Source: Gossypium raimondii (lineage: Eukaryota; Streptophyta; Magnoliopsida; Malvales; Malvaceae). Taken from it: 64,000 bases of DNA. Position 1 is the stretch's first letter; every line of letters begins with the position of its first letter. Below, piece after piece: positions 12,688 through 24,722 of the stretch. The notes below the pieces were generated by a model, which saw only the letters and a list, made by a program, of their open reading frames with translations, was not told the origin of the DNA and did no database searches. The position numbers were made by a program, and so were the translations under genes. The stretch covers positions 56,022,094 through 56,086,093 of the forward strand of contig NC_068576.1 in the NCBI RefSeq assembly GCF_025698545.1. The letters run 5' to 3'.

Positions 12688-14742
12688 TCAGACTTCTATT
12701 TGTCTAGCCTTGTCGCTGAGATTTGGCATTGTTCCTTCCCATAATTCAACTAGATCCTTCCTTAACCACGAGATGAAAATCACAGGTCCCAGAGTTGAAG
12801 GTACCTGCGTGTAAAAGATGGAGGATGTAAGTTGAAAACGATATGGAGGTGCAACAGGCATTCCATGAACTCAAAAAACTATAACATTCATTAACAGCTT
12901 TAGGTAACCTCGACGAATTTTGATCGAGTAAACAGTGAGAAATGAGAATAGAAATGATCGGAATGACTACATCATATTTGCAAAAGCTCGTGCTTGGAAT
13001 ACAGAGGGCCAACAAAATACCAGATAAAGAAGAGCAGGTTGAGGCGAGTGAGTCAAAATGCCGGCTGCAAGCGCAGTTACTAATCCAACAGCATAGCCAG
13101 GAAGGGCATACCATATGTATTTGTGCCCCTTCGATGAATGTAAATCTAAAAGACTTACCGTTTCCCTAGTCTTTCGATGATCAAAACAGAGGACTAATGC
13201 TAGAAGCATGGCAGGAATGGCCTACATGAACATAGACAAAACAATCAGACACTCTTAACAATTAGAAAAATCAAGATGACATTAGCCAGCAAAGTAATTT
13301 GGAACTGGTAACAATACTACGATGTTATTCTCAAGAAGTCACATGCATATGTTGGAGTGCTTGTCTCTATAAATGCATGAATTGCAAATAACATATGGTT
13401 GGTCAATAAGTACAGAACAATGGTCTTCCTTGTAGACTGCATGTGTTCATCAGCAAACCATAATTGTTTGAGAGGACATGTTTGTTAGCTCTTCTAATAA
13501 CAACCATGCTAGGAACAGGGGCAATAAGAATAAACTTCACAAGCTTGAAACTGAAACGAGAATTTAAGGGCCTGCACCTTGAAGATACTAATAAATGATG
13601 ATCTAATAACAAAGAACGTGCAGATATTGTACAGCGTTGCATGATATATAGTGTGGGAAGATAAAAGAGAAGAACAAATTAAATTCAACTAAAAACAGAA
13701 AACTCTCAACACAGGAAACTTTTCAAAAAAAAGATAAGTTATACTGCACCAAGTAAAGTTGTGAGTAATTACTGCTCAAGAAACATAGGAGACACAGTTC
13801 TGCATATTCTACATGTTTGTTCATAGAAAGAACTGAAATAAAAATCAAATGAAATGTAATGATGACTGCTCATTTCATAAAATAAGAACCTTTGAAAGTT
13901 GCAAAAACTGCTTTCTTATATACTGAAGAGAAAGGCTTTCATACCATATCACCAAGACCAAGCATCATGAAGTCAGCTGAATTCCCACCAGGGGATGCAC
14001 CACCGAGCAAATTCCTTGGAAAAACAATCTTTACAGGCAATTCTAGTTTTTTTGTGATCAATTGTAAGCCAGGAAGACTCAAACTATTAGCAACCGTGTG
14101 AACCGGGTTTGAAGCTTGTTGTGTTGCTACTGACACCATGACATTAGCCCCGAAAAATCTTTCAGAGAAGAAAACCCAGAATATGTCATACACGAACAAG
14201 CACACTAGAAGCATTGCACATATTTTGATGTTTGGAAGGCGCACATGACTGACAAATGCAATACATATGGAAATTCCTAACAAATTGTTCAAAATCCAAT
14301 GCCCTGAAACAAGCCAAGCTGCAACCATAAGTATGCATGCCAATAACAATAAGCCTTGTATTCTGGTAAATGACTTTGAACAGCACCGAGACACAAATGG
14401 GTCAGCCAAACCAAGTTGTGATTTCAAATAGGCAACATGAGGGGATAGACAGAAGAATAAGGATGAAACAGAGGCAATAGCTGTGAATGCAGTCAAGAGT
14501 TGTGAAACAGAAGAAAAAAGGTAAAACATCAAAAGCAAGCTGCAGGAGCTCATTATTGGGATCATTAATGCTTGGGACCGATCTAGAGTAATTGATGCTT
14601 CCGACAAGTCACGGTTCCTCTCCATTTCTTTCCCATAATTCAGAGCACGAAATGCAGATCCAAATGTCACAGCCACTGCTGTAAGTATGAGAGTAAGTGG
14701 GGCAGGCTCAAGCAAATACAAAAGCTTCCACAAAGAATCCAT
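12688..14742 (-). CDS. SPPL1: signal peptide peptidase-like intramembrane aspartyl protease (SPPL1 type)
   Basis: A GXGD-type intramembrane aspartyl protease of the presenilin/SPP family that cleaves membrane-anchored peptides within the bilayer; plant SPPLs act in the endomembrane system. Three coding exons, 14742-13945, 13221-13021 and 12804-12688, join in phase 0 to 371 aa, against 372 aa remembered for the Arabidopsis relative. Catalytic motifs are complete: YD (Y185-D186, in LFVYDIFWVF), GLGD (262-265, in FMMLGLGDM) and the PAL motif (328-330, in QPALLYL). Multiple hydrophobic helices span the chain. I chose the ATG at 14742 (MDSLWKLLYLLEPAP) because it aligns with family starts; an in-frame ATG at 14754 would add MRLV. 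Upstream lies a non-coding exon and a roughly 1-kb leader intron. The substrate is unknown. Confidence 0.93.
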
Positions 14743-14883
14743 GACTAAGCGCACAACTCTCTTGGATCAATTATCTGAAGCACGTCTTTTACGTGCCTAA
14801 ACCGAATACAACACAAGATGAATCTCGAGAACAAAGTTGCACTACTTCTCTAATGAAAATTATTAGCTGAGAAATCCATGCAA

Positions 14884-15055
14884 CCTGCGAAACGATTACA
14901 CCAAACAAAATCTATTAAAATACGTAATTAAAACAGGAGAAACATCAGTAGCTAGATCAAGGAAAAGTACCTGCGAAACGTTTACACCAAAAAAATCTAT
15001 TAAAATACGTAATTAAAACAGGAGAAACATCAGTAGCTAGATCAAGGAAAAGTGA
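14884..15055. repeat. 86-bp direct tandem duplication
   Basis: Two adjacent copies begin CTGCGAAACG at 14885 and 14971 and continue through ATCAGTAGCTAGATCAAGG. The copies differ by only a few bases (for example GATTACACC versus GTTTACACC). This is a recent tandem duplication inside the SPPL1 leader intron. Confidence 0.9.
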
Positions 15056-15100
15056 AGCAAAACTAGCCCCTAGATATACTAACAAATGGATGCTTTTTAA

Positions 15101-15397
15101 TCCTTAGTTGGATGCGACTGCACTAAGCAATTGAGTAGTTGAGTTAGTCTCCTCATCATCTATTTCATGCTTTTTTAATAACATTCTTTCTTCTGATTTG
15201 CATAGAAAATCTCAACATACAAACAAAAACACAAAGGGGCATATTCTACCAAAAACAACTTAAACCCAGAACAAATATTTAACTAAATAACTTTCTTAAA
15301 GATGTATAGCTAAAAAAGGTTGATTACAATTCCAACATTCTTCTAATTACACTAACTCAAGTACTCAATTGCTTAGTGCAGTCGCATTTAACTACGA
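15101..15397. repeat. long near-perfect inverted repeat (hairpin)
   Basis: The left arm at about 15104-15149 (GATGCGACTGCACTAAGCAA followed by TTGAGTA) is matched inverted by the right arm at about 15351-15395 (TACTCAATTGCTTAGTGCAG followed by TCGCAT). About 45 bp pair with only a few mismatches around a ~200-nt loop without clear pairing. It could be a young MITE or a small-RNA-forming hairpin in the SPPL1 leader intron. Confidence 0.85.
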
Positions 15398-15869
15398 ATT
15401 AAATTTCCGTCCAGAAACAAACCAAACTGATAACAGCTGAATTTAGCAATTTACATCTCATGTCTTTTTTTTCGACAAATTTATATAAAGTTACCTCAAA
15501 TTTTAAATTTTCACACTAATCAAAATCGCAACAAACAAACAAATGTTGAAATGAAATGCAAAAGATTCATTACGTTCACAACTCATATCACATAAGGAAG
15601 AACTCCATAAAAGGGTTAACAATCTAGGGCGTAAAAGATTACAAAAAAAAAGCTATAAAAATAAAATATATTCATAAGCAATATTCCAAAAAAAGAGTAG
15701 AGATTAGATTTGATCTACATACAAGCGATGGGTAAAGATCTGAAGCAGCAAAATTAAAAAAGAAAAAATAAGTAAATTAAGAGAGAGAGATTTTGGAGAG
15801 GACTACCTTGGACTTTGTACAGTTTGAGAGGCCTTTTTTTCTTTTTTAATTTCGTTCAGATGATGATCA

Positions 15870-16349
15870 ATAAGGAGGTTCTCTTTTTCCTAGTGCGAGG
15901 CGAAGGAAATGAGATTTTTAAGTTAATTCACAGAAAGCCCCCCATGATTTTACATGTTTTATAATTAGAATCAATTTTCTATTGGGATTTCGCTTTAAAA
16001 TAAAACCAAGGAAGTCAAATTCTTCTATTAATCCCTCATAGATTTAGTAACTATACTATTAATTCTGTATTATGCGTAGATTATACATTTAATCACTATA
16101 CTGAATACTCTAATTTTGTTAGTTTTAGCTCTTATAGTTTTTCAATTTTAGTAACAATATGAGTTCGGAATAGGTAGTGAAATGGGCTTAAAATAACTAA
16201 AATCAATTATGGTAGTAGTTAGATTTAATTAAATTAATATTATATTATTCAAATGTAAACTTATGGTAAGATAAATTTATTACTAATTCGTAAAAAGATT
16301 GTTAAAAAGTAAGGGTGGGTTTAATTTAACTATTTTAGTCTATTATCAT
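15870..16349. other. AT-rich intergenic sequence
   Basis: Upstream flank of the SPPL1 leader exon. It presumably contains that gene's promoter, but no convincing TATA box or other motif was recognised. Confidence 0.35.
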
Positions 16350-16985
16350 TTTGGTATTGAACTACAGAACTAAAATCTATTTAGTCTCTGAATTTAGATT
16401 TTAACAAGATTTGATGATGTGACAAATGTTCTTAGAATATGACTGGATTGATTGGTCGAACCGATTGGACTGAGAACCAATCAATCACCGATATATTGGT
16501 CCAAACAAAGGGATGGAAAATAATTGAACTGGAAAATGCTCAGAACATGTAAAAATCGATAACTAGGACAAAAATCAACGTTGAGCGGTTTGAATCGTTT
16601 TAGCATATTTTTTCTATTTTTAAATTTTTTATGTTTTTAATTATTATTGGTCTAGTCGTTGAACTGATTAAACCGAATGAATCAAGAACTATGATATGAT
16701 TAGTTCAACCACTGATTTAGGTATTAAAACACTGTATGTGGCATTTTGAGACTATACCACATCATCAGCGGAAAAAATTATATATTTTTTTTCAATTTTT
16801 ATATAATGATGTGGCACAATCTCAAAGTAATACATATTCAAACATTTACATATTTTAAGTTTAACGATTAAAATAAATTTAATTGTCAAATTAAAATATC
16901 AAAGTGGATAAAAAATTATAAGTTCCAAAATGAATTTAATTAGTAAATTGAGAGTAAAAAATTATATTACCAATTTTATTAACAC
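16350..16985. mobile_element. foldback element, family E
   Basis: Holds phrases shared with 44225-44890: paired ACATCATCAGCGG and GATGTGGCACAATCTCAAAG segments, and an inner segment rich in GGTTGAACCGATTGG-like words. Outer ends are imperfect inverted repeats of 'ttggtattgaactac' type. Non-coding; borders are approximate. Confidence 0.45.
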
Positions 16986-17189
16986 TATACTGTCCATAAC
17001 CCGGCCCATAATCTAGGAGAAAGGTTCGTACGTCAAATTTAGAATGTTCACATGAGTTATAGGGTACGGACACCTTTAAAATCTACCGACACAGGACCAA
17101 TGCGTAGAAGCAGCTTAAAAGCCCAAAAATATAGCCTACTTCAATTTTCTAAAACTTGGGGAGTGGAGACCAAATCAATTTTCATACTC

Positions 17190-17515
17190 AAAAAATTAAT
17201 CCATATACATTAGATTAAAGAGAAAATCGGTCATTTCAATTAAAAATTTTATCTATTAGTACTGATAAATTTTGATGTGGATGATAAAGTAACCAGATAA
17301 TGGCATGTGGCATGCCATGTGCATTTTATGTTGACATATGAGATCTAATTTTTAACAACAGAAATAGATTAATTTTTTAACAAAATGACTAGTTTACTAT
17401 TTGATCTAATGTATCGGTACTAATTTGTCTATTTTTAGTAGAAAAATAAAATGCAATCGACATCTAATACAATAACCTCCGTAATACTTTTATCCTAAAT
17501 AGTAAATTGTCACCT
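17190..17515. mobile_element. short foldback repeat, family B
   Basis: Same family as 1300-1672: it contains a TTAAAAATTTTATC-type phrase, a central hairpin of CATGTGGCATGCCATGTGC, and a right half of GACTAGTTTACTATTTGATC, ending near GATACTTTTATCC-like sequence. Non-coding. Confidence 0.5.
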
Positions 17516-17956
17516 TTTATGTGTAATCAATACTATAAGTTAACCATCTATAAAACCAGTTAATAAAATATTTAAATATTATTTTTATATTCAATGGTTT
17601 AATACGCTGTTAGCATATTTTATTAGACTTATTGGGCTTGTAATAGTACAAGTTTTGTTACAATGTATCGGCAAAGGAAGATTAAAAAAGTTCACATAAA
17701 GTCCACAATAGCTTAGAGGAACAATTTATGTTGATGAATACTGTTTCACTGACTTTGAATTCAATTGTTAAATTATTAATAGATTATTATTTTAATAAAA
17801 ATAAATATTAATTTAAATATGTATAATTTTTTATATAAAATCGAGAAAAATATATATGCGAGTATTTGAACTTAACATTATAAATTTCATCTCAATTTAA
17901 TTATTTCAATCAAAGTAATATTTTTTGAGTTATTTTTAATATATTCATTACAAAAT

Positions 17957-19080
17957 TATTTGGGTAAATTATAATAGTAGTCACACAACTATTAGTAAAT
18001 AATTTTTGATCATTCAACTATGAAAAGTTATAAAATGGTGATCTAACTATTCGTAAATTTATTTTTTGGTCATCTAACTATGGAAAGTCACAAAATGGTC
18101 ATCAAACTATTCGATTTTTTTTTTTTGTCACCAATTGCTTAACAATGGCAATTTTTAAAATTGGAATGATATCAACTTTAAGGGTTTGTTTGGTTTGATG
18201 AAAGAAGTAGAGGGACGAGAGGAAAGAGTGAAAAAGTGGAAATAAAATAAATTTTGAGTGTGCTTGGTTGGGAATGAAAGTAAGAAGAAAGAAAATAAGA
18301 GAGATGATCATATTTTCCGACATAACGCATAAATATCAATCATTCCAATTTGGAATGATGAGAGGAGAGAAAATGAGAGAGATGTTCATATTAGTTTAAA
18401 ATTACGCATTTTTCAAATGTTTTATTTTATTTCGTTCCATTTTTTACCTATATCAAGCAATTGCAGATGAAAATGTAATTTTCTTTCCATTTTTCCACCA
18501 CTACTACAAAGCATATCTACGGAAAGAAAAATATGTTTTCCATTCAATTTTCCATCATTCAAATTTTCTTTCCACTCTACCAAGTAAAGTCAAACTCTAA
18601 AAAATCTAACCCTCAACATTTACACGTTATGCATTTTGATCTTTTTTGTTGTTTTATTTTTCTTTACGACCTTTTTACCTAAAAAGCTAAAAATATTATC
18701 AACTATTTGATTGAAAATATACAAAAAAATGAAAACATCCAAAATTTAAGATAATAATTTTCATTCTTTTAAAATTAACCCAAAAGCAAAACGTCAAAAA
18801 ATATAAAAATACAAAATGTGTAAATGTCGAGTGTTAATTTTTAGACTCAAGACTAAATAGACATAATTTATAAATTTCGAATGTTAAAGTTGCTATTATG
18901 TCAATTTTAAAAGTTGTCACAATTAGCCAATTGGCAACAAAACTGAACAGTTGAATAATCATTTTGTAATTTTTTCTTATTGGGTGACTAAAAAAAATTA
19001 CTAATATTTTAAGTGATAATTTCATAATTGAATGACAAAAAAAACTAATAATTGAATTACTAATTTATAATTTACACTAA
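17957..19080. mobile_element. family A element with nested insertion
   Basis: The left end (AAATTATAATAGTAGTCACA) and the right end (AATTACTAATTTATAATTTA) are inverted relatives. Left inner repeats (AACTATGAAAAGTTATAAAA) have inverted partners near 18950-19070. The central part, about 18181-18598, is a different element (next entry), so the outer element was apparently split by insertion. Confidence 0.55.
18181..18598. mobile_element. nested small DNA element
   Basis: Starts AGGGTTTGTTTGGTT and ends AAGTAAAGTCAAACTCT, giving short inverted ends. The body has paired purine-rich and pyrimidine-rich arms (GAAAGAAG-like and CTTTCC-like). It resembles hAT-type MITEs beginning GGGTTTGTTTGG; this is an inference, as no clear target duplication was found. 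Confidence 0.4.
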
Positions 19081-19718
19081 TTATTTTCACGTACATTAAT
19101 CTAGTTATAATGAATTCAGTTAGGAGCTACGAAATGTGCAAAATGTGGTCCAGTTGACAACGAAACCTTTACTTCACAAGCTAGCTCCTGTGCCGGGCTT
19201 GGTTTCAACAAAGTAGTCACTATCTCTACTCTTAGTGGGCTGAATGTTATGCCTTCAATTTCACGTTCTTATTGTTTGACACTTGAACAAGAAAAGTTCA
19301 ATGATGAACAAAAACAAGCCAGTTGAGGAAATGATTGAATTTTTGGCACCCCTCAAGCTAAGGTTTTGTCGATTTTGGTTAAAAAGATGTCCTTGGCATG
19401 CTTGAAGATTATGACTAATTTTATTGTTTATAAAGAGTATTTTTTTTGGATTCGTGGTTGTTTTCTTTTAACTGTATCATTTTTAAAGTTCAAATCATTA
19501 TTTTATTAAAAATGCAAATATATTTTATTGTTACACTTAACATTTATTAATTATCAATAAATTAATATTTGAAACACTATAAATTTTTCTAGCTATATAG
19601 ACATTTTATTTTAAACAAACTCTTTTTTTTTACAGCACCAAATATTGAATTTTCAAAATTTTGAGTTGCAAGCCTAATAAGGGAGTTAATTTGGAAAAAT
19701 ATTGTATTTTAAATTTTT
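19081..19718. other. intergenic, no recognised gene
   Basis: The stretch 19110-19400 is less AT-rich than its surroundings (for example GCTAGCTCCTGTGCCGGGC) but shows no extended frame or domain. It could be an old gene or element fragment. Confidence 0.35.
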
Positions 19719-20738
19719 AGGATAAATTACACTGCAAGGTACTCTAAAATAACGTTATTCATATTTAGGTCATTCTAATTTTTACGTCAATTTAGTCACT
19801 CTAATTAAGACTATTGCCTAAATTGGTTATTGCCATTTAAAATTCCGTTAATCCATTAATGGATTACTAATGTCGAACATTAGTTAATTAAATGACGACA
19901 CGTGATACATTTATTCTTTTTTACTTTTGACTAAAACTTAAGGATCTCTTTGTAATTATTCCAAAATATTTTTTCTTCCTCTCCTCTCCGTATCTCATCT
20001 ACCAAAACCTACCATTTTTATCTATACATTAAAGTAAGAGATAAAATGTAAAAACAACTTGTGAATTAAAAATGAATTTTGGGAAATATAAAACATAACC
20101 TTTTTTCCATGAATATATGAATATTCATCAAAATATTCAGGATTCATCCTCCAATCCCACAATACTTCAGGATTCATCAAGATTTATGTACTACAAAAAA
20201 GATATACTCAATTATGTATATGATTTTGCCACAACAATAAAACTGCCCCAAACTTGGAGAGAAAACTTTTTTTCTTTTGCAGCTATGGAGGTAATGCAAC
20301 AAAGGAAATCAAAATTTAAGAAATATGACAAATGGGTAATGTTTGCAAGGAATAAGAAATATAAGAAAAAAGCCAGAACACTTGAACGAGATAGACATAC
20401 AAAACATAAAAATGGGGATAGTGTTAATGTGACCGTCGACTTGATTGTTTTATTTATGTCCGCAAAGATGTATATTTATCAGCACAAATAAACATAAGAT
20501 ATAATTTGTAACTTTAACTTTAGTCAAAAGTAAAAAAAAAAAAAAAAGTGTCACATGTCATTATTCAATTGACTAATATGCCACATCAGCCATCCGATAG
20601 TGGATTAATAGAATTTAATAGCAGTAATCAATTTAAACAATTATCTTAGTTAGAGTGACTAAATTGACAAACAAAAATTTAAAATGACCAAAATAGAAAC
20701 AATGCTATTTTCAAGTGACTTGAAATGTAATTTTCCTT
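19719..20738. mobile_element. long-TIR element (MULE-like), non-autonomous
   Basis: About 190 bp at each end are inverted relatives: left 19720-19910 (GATAAATTACACTGCAAGG; later CTAATTAAGACTATTGCC) and right 20545-20737 (TTAGTTAGAGTGACTAAATT; CTTGAAATGTAATTTTCC). The interior of about 630 bp is unrelated and carries a frame of 124 codons (20117-20491, +). Long TIRs with a captured-looking interior are typical of Mutator-like elements; the superfamily is inferred. Confidence 0.65.
20117..20491 (+). CDS. uncertain 124-codon reading frame inside the long-TIR element
   Basis: The frame starts MNIHQNIQDSSSNPT, continues through a tryptophan- and phenylalanine-containing middle (TWRENFFSFAAMEVM) and a lysine/arginine-rich block (KKYKKKARTLERDRHTK), and ends in a short hydrophobic tail. 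I recognise no domain. It is longer than expected by chance in this AT-rich context, but no promoter or second exon is visible. It may be a fragment of captured host sequence or a chance frame. Confidence 0.2.
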   Translation: MNIHQNIQDSSSNPTILQDSSRFMYYKKDILNYVYDFATTIKLPQTWRENFFSFAAMEVMQQRKSKFKKYDKWVMFARNKKYKKKARTLERDRHTKHKNGDSVNVTVDLIVLFMSAKMYIYQHK

Positions 20739-23700
20739 TTTATTGTCATTAATTTCAGTGCTCGAAATAATATCTAATAGGGGTTAGTTTCATTTAACGT
20801 CTTTAAACTATTATCCAAATTTTAAAATGGTTTATAGATTGGAAAGCATTCTAATTAGGTTATCAAAGTTTCAATATTATAATTAATCAGTGTTGAATGC
20901 AATAATAAAAAACATTGCACTCTTAGAGGGTGACATAAGTTTGAGCCTTGGAGACGATATCGTTGGAGGGACATTCATGAATCCCCAACAAGAACCGTAA
21001 AATAGATACGGAGAATATAAAAATGTGTCAATATTATTTTAGTTAAACTTTTTGTAAGTCTATCTGTCAATTTAAACATTAAATGTCAATTTTAAATCAA
21101 ATAGTAAGTATGTGCGTATCTACCACATGGAGTCATGAACAATTTTAGATCTTACATTTTTAAAAACATTGTCATTAAATTTTAAGAAGTAATTTCCACT
21201 TTCTCTTTCAATGCATTTCTTAAGTAATCGATGCAGTAACCAATACGTGTTGATAATTTGATGCACGTATTATGAATATCCTCCACTTAAGAGGGTTAAT
21301 GATTAGACCGAAATAATCATTCGATTGATACAATATTAATACTTTAATAACTCCATTATAATGTTTTAAAATTTTTTTTTTTGATATTTGAATAATCATT
21401 TGAAAAAATATGTTTGAATTAATCTTATAGGTGTCTACAATATACGATGCATGTGAAATTCATGCACCCAAGTGAATACAGATCAGACAATTGAAACCGA
21501 TCTGTTAGCACTCTTTATTAAAAGGGAAAAGTGACCCCATCAATTCTGTCCTTTACTTGTATAAATATAAACATTTTTTTTTCCATAAAATCATCAACAA
21601 ATTCATTTAGATGCTCTGAATAAATTTGATAACAACTCTTATCGATCCAAACCCTATTTTAAAATTTATTTTCCCTAATTGATGCAACAAGGTTAAACAT
21701 AAAGGTTAATTCAACCATATTTCTCTAAATTGTAATTTAAATTTTAAATGTTTTAGAGAAGGAATTTATGCCCTTACAGATATTCAATGGAGAATATTGT
21801 AACATCATGGTTGCAACATTTTAGAGATAACCATTACATTAAATCTAATCTTATTTAGTGGTTCCTACTCCTCAAATTTATTAATTTTAAGAAAATCACA
21901 TTTCATCCACTCAATAAACTAATCAACCCTCAAAAAAGGTTATATGTACCTTCAATCGGATTAGAATTAGACTTTATAAAATAATAATCATGAAATAAAG
22001 TCCTATTCAAAGTCATTCCCCTTTCCCATCTATAAATTTCCCATTTTGGAAAGGATAGGGCAAGCAAGGAAAAGGTAAGAAGATCTATACTTTTCTGTGA
22101 CTACTAAATTAAACGGTTTTTCACATCTCATACAATCACCTTTAGACAAGCGATTTTTCACACTTTATATGGTGTGAACCACTTTCAGAAAACAACTCTT
22201 TTCACCCCATATCGTGATAGATCTTGAACAAAAAATTATGACTCAACAAACTTAGAACGTTTTGAGAGCATAGACTAACAAGGATAACTACAAACAAGGA
22301 GATTAATGCTATCTGTATTTATTTTTCTTTTATTAAAATTTTAAACATACACAAATTAATATATTTTTAATATTATAAAATATATTACAAACTTTCAGAA
22401 CTCGAGTCCGACTCATATTTCAAATGAGTATAATTTTTCTATCTAAGTCAATTTTTTAGGTTTAAATCAAAGTTAAAACACTAAACAAGTCTAAGTTAAT
22501 ATCTACCTAACATAAATTAGATACCGAAAAACTTAATGGTTACTTGGAAAGAGGAGGAAAGAGGATTAGTTAAATGTCAACTAATTTGAAATTTCAAGGC
22601 ACAGCTGCATACCTAATTTTTATGGAATTTGAAATCATGATTGACCCTTTAGGATTTCAATACAAAGATCAACCACCTAGCCGATATTAGTGGCCAACCA
22701 TCTAACCAATTAACTAACCAATAGCTTTAAACTTAAGACTTCCCATTTTCAAAGAGGAACCCCCAACCCAAGTGCCAAAACAGACTAACAATTATCAGAA
22801 TGTAGGTCAGGCAAGTAGGTCCCCGTCAACAAACCAGGAAAGAAAAAACAAACTACTCGTGTGTTCGATCACTTTTTTTCTTTTATCACTAATAAATTTT
22901 TTTTAGATTTAAAAAAAATAGTAATGGAATTAATTACGATAAATGTGAAAATATATAATACTTTTTCTAGGTAAAATAAAGAATCTATTCTATTTTATTT
23001 ATGTTAGCAAACCATATGATTATATTTAATATTTAATTTTAAATAAATCATCAAACTGATTTACAATTTTTACAATTTAAATTTAGACTTAATTTTCTAG
23101 TATTCATTTTTCAACATTTATTTTAGCATTTACTTTGGTCAATTTTAGTATATATTTTTAAAATTTACAATTTCAGTATTAGCCCAAACGGTAACAATTA
23201 AATATGTTAAGTCAAATTCTACTATTAGTCCCAAATTATGTGTGTGTTATGGATTTAGTTTGTATTCCCATATTTGATTATTTTTAATTTCTATACTTTT
23301 AAAACTTGAAATTTCAATAGTAACTCAAACGATAGTTGTTAAACCCATTAACTAAAATGATTTGGTTTCTTTGTGAGCATTACGTGGAAATAATAAACTA
23401 ACATGATATTACATGTGTGATGATATTTATGCCACATAAAATTTTGAAAATAACAATTTTAACATCATTGTTTGATCAAGACTAAAATTTTTAGATTTAA
23501 AAGGTATAGAGAGGTAGAGACTAAAATTGACAAAATTAGAATACATGAACATAACCCGCAACTTAATTACGTATAGTATAGTTAACAAAAATATTTTTAA
23601 TTATAAATATATGAAAAACAAAAGTACCATCATAACAATATTAATTTTAATTAGAGAATGAGTGTTTTTATAAATTGAAAACTAAGTTAGTGACCCAATT

Positions 23701-23827
23701 AAAGGTGATATCAACTCAATAATTTGCTTAAGTATTAGATTAGATTAGATTAGATTAGATATCAAATCATATTTCGTTTGCTAATGTTAAAAGTAGTTAA
23801 TATTTATTGAATTTATTTGTGTGAAGT
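20739..23827. other. AT-rich intergenic, no recognised gene
   Basis: Three kilobases without a gene. A (TTAGA)n-type microsatellite occupies about 23734-23760. The region 23100-23570 contains paired 'agtctatatttttaaaatt' phrases that look like a decayed foldback repeat. The rest has no visible structure. Confidence 0.4.
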
Positions 23828-24195
23828 TAAAACATGCTATAAGTCTCTATACTCCTCTTAAGTTTAGAATTTGGAATTTAGTCTCTATATTTTATTTTCA
23901 TAATTTAATCTTTGTACTTTTCAAAATCTAAAATTTAAGTTTAATTGTTAACATTGTTAAAATTTTTCGTTAAAATTTGTTGGTTTAGCATATTGAAATT
24001 AAAAAGAATACTCACTTGAGTAGCCATGTAATTAAAAAATTAATGTAATAATAAACCTGGATTTAACAAAATAAATTTATCGGTGTTATCGTTAAACTTA
24101 AGTTTTGAAATTTAAAAAGTAATGAGATTAAATTCTAAAAACAAAATATAAAATTAAATTCCAAAATTGAGAAGAGTACAAATACTTATGATATA
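23828..24195. mobile_element. foldback repeat upstream of pectin acetylesterase
   Basis: Left phrases (GTCTCTATACTCCTCTTAAG; GAATTTGGAATTTAG) recur inverted on the right (TTAAATTCCAAAATTGAG; AGAGTACAAATACTTATG). About 370 bp, non-coding, decayed. Confidence 0.4.
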
Positions 24196-24520
24196 TTTTA
24201 AGGTTTGTGTAATTATATAACTTTTATCATTTATTTAATTTTCTTTAATTAAATATATCTTTCAAAAATATTTTAAAATATTATATAATTTATGGTTAAT
24301 ATTTGATGTTTGTACCCTATCCCTCCCAATAATATTAGAATAGTATTCTCTAATTCAATGTTGTTTGTTTGTTTGTTTTATTTTCCTTGAGATGGAGACA
24401 TGGTGTGTTCAGTGTTCTCACATTTTTATCTGATATTGACTCCAAATAATCCATGGCACATTTAAATTTTTTTTAATAATTTAATGCTAATTTTGTCAAT
24501 TTTCACCTTCCAGTACGTTT

Positions 24521-24703
24521 ATGGCCTCTGTCTCTCGTTACTTATTTAAGCTATCAACTGTCCATTCCCGCAGCTTTAGTAACAGATCTGTTTTCTTCGT
24601 GGGTCCGTTATCACTAAGAAAGCCCGAGGACAAGATTCTTCAAACTATTCCCCTTTTTTTCTTCATTATTATTAATTCAATGAGAAGAACAAGTGGAATA
24701 TAA
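24521..24703 (+). other. 60-codon frame just upstream of the pectin acetylesterase start
   Basis: The frame starts MASVSRYLFKLSTVHSRSFS and stops 19 nt before the pectin acetylesterase ATG. Its arginine/serine-rich start resembles an organelle-targeting peptide, but no mature protein follows. A TATTTAA sequence at about 24543-24549 could be the TATA box of the downstream gene. In that case transcription would begin after this frame's ATG and the frame would not be a uORF. Left undecided. Confidence 0.2.
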
Positions 24704-24722
24704 TTTCAAAACGAACGTGAAG

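Larger units (their letters stand above)
14774..15850 (-). other. SPPL1 5'-UTR exon and leader intron
   Basis: On the minus strand a donor GTCCAAG|GTAGTC puts the 3' end of a leader exon at 15807; its 5' end is perhaps near 15850. The acceptor is either TTCAG before 14774 or TTTAG before 14796. The intron carries an 86-bp tandem duplication and a long inverted repeat, listed separately. Exon limits are inferred from splice signals only. Confidence 0.55.

Noticed and set aside
12746..13642. Several overlapping frames of 75-122 codons on both strands
   Set aside because: They overlap exons 2 and 3 of the SPPL1 gene or its introns in other frames; only the SPPL1 frame shows conserved motifs.
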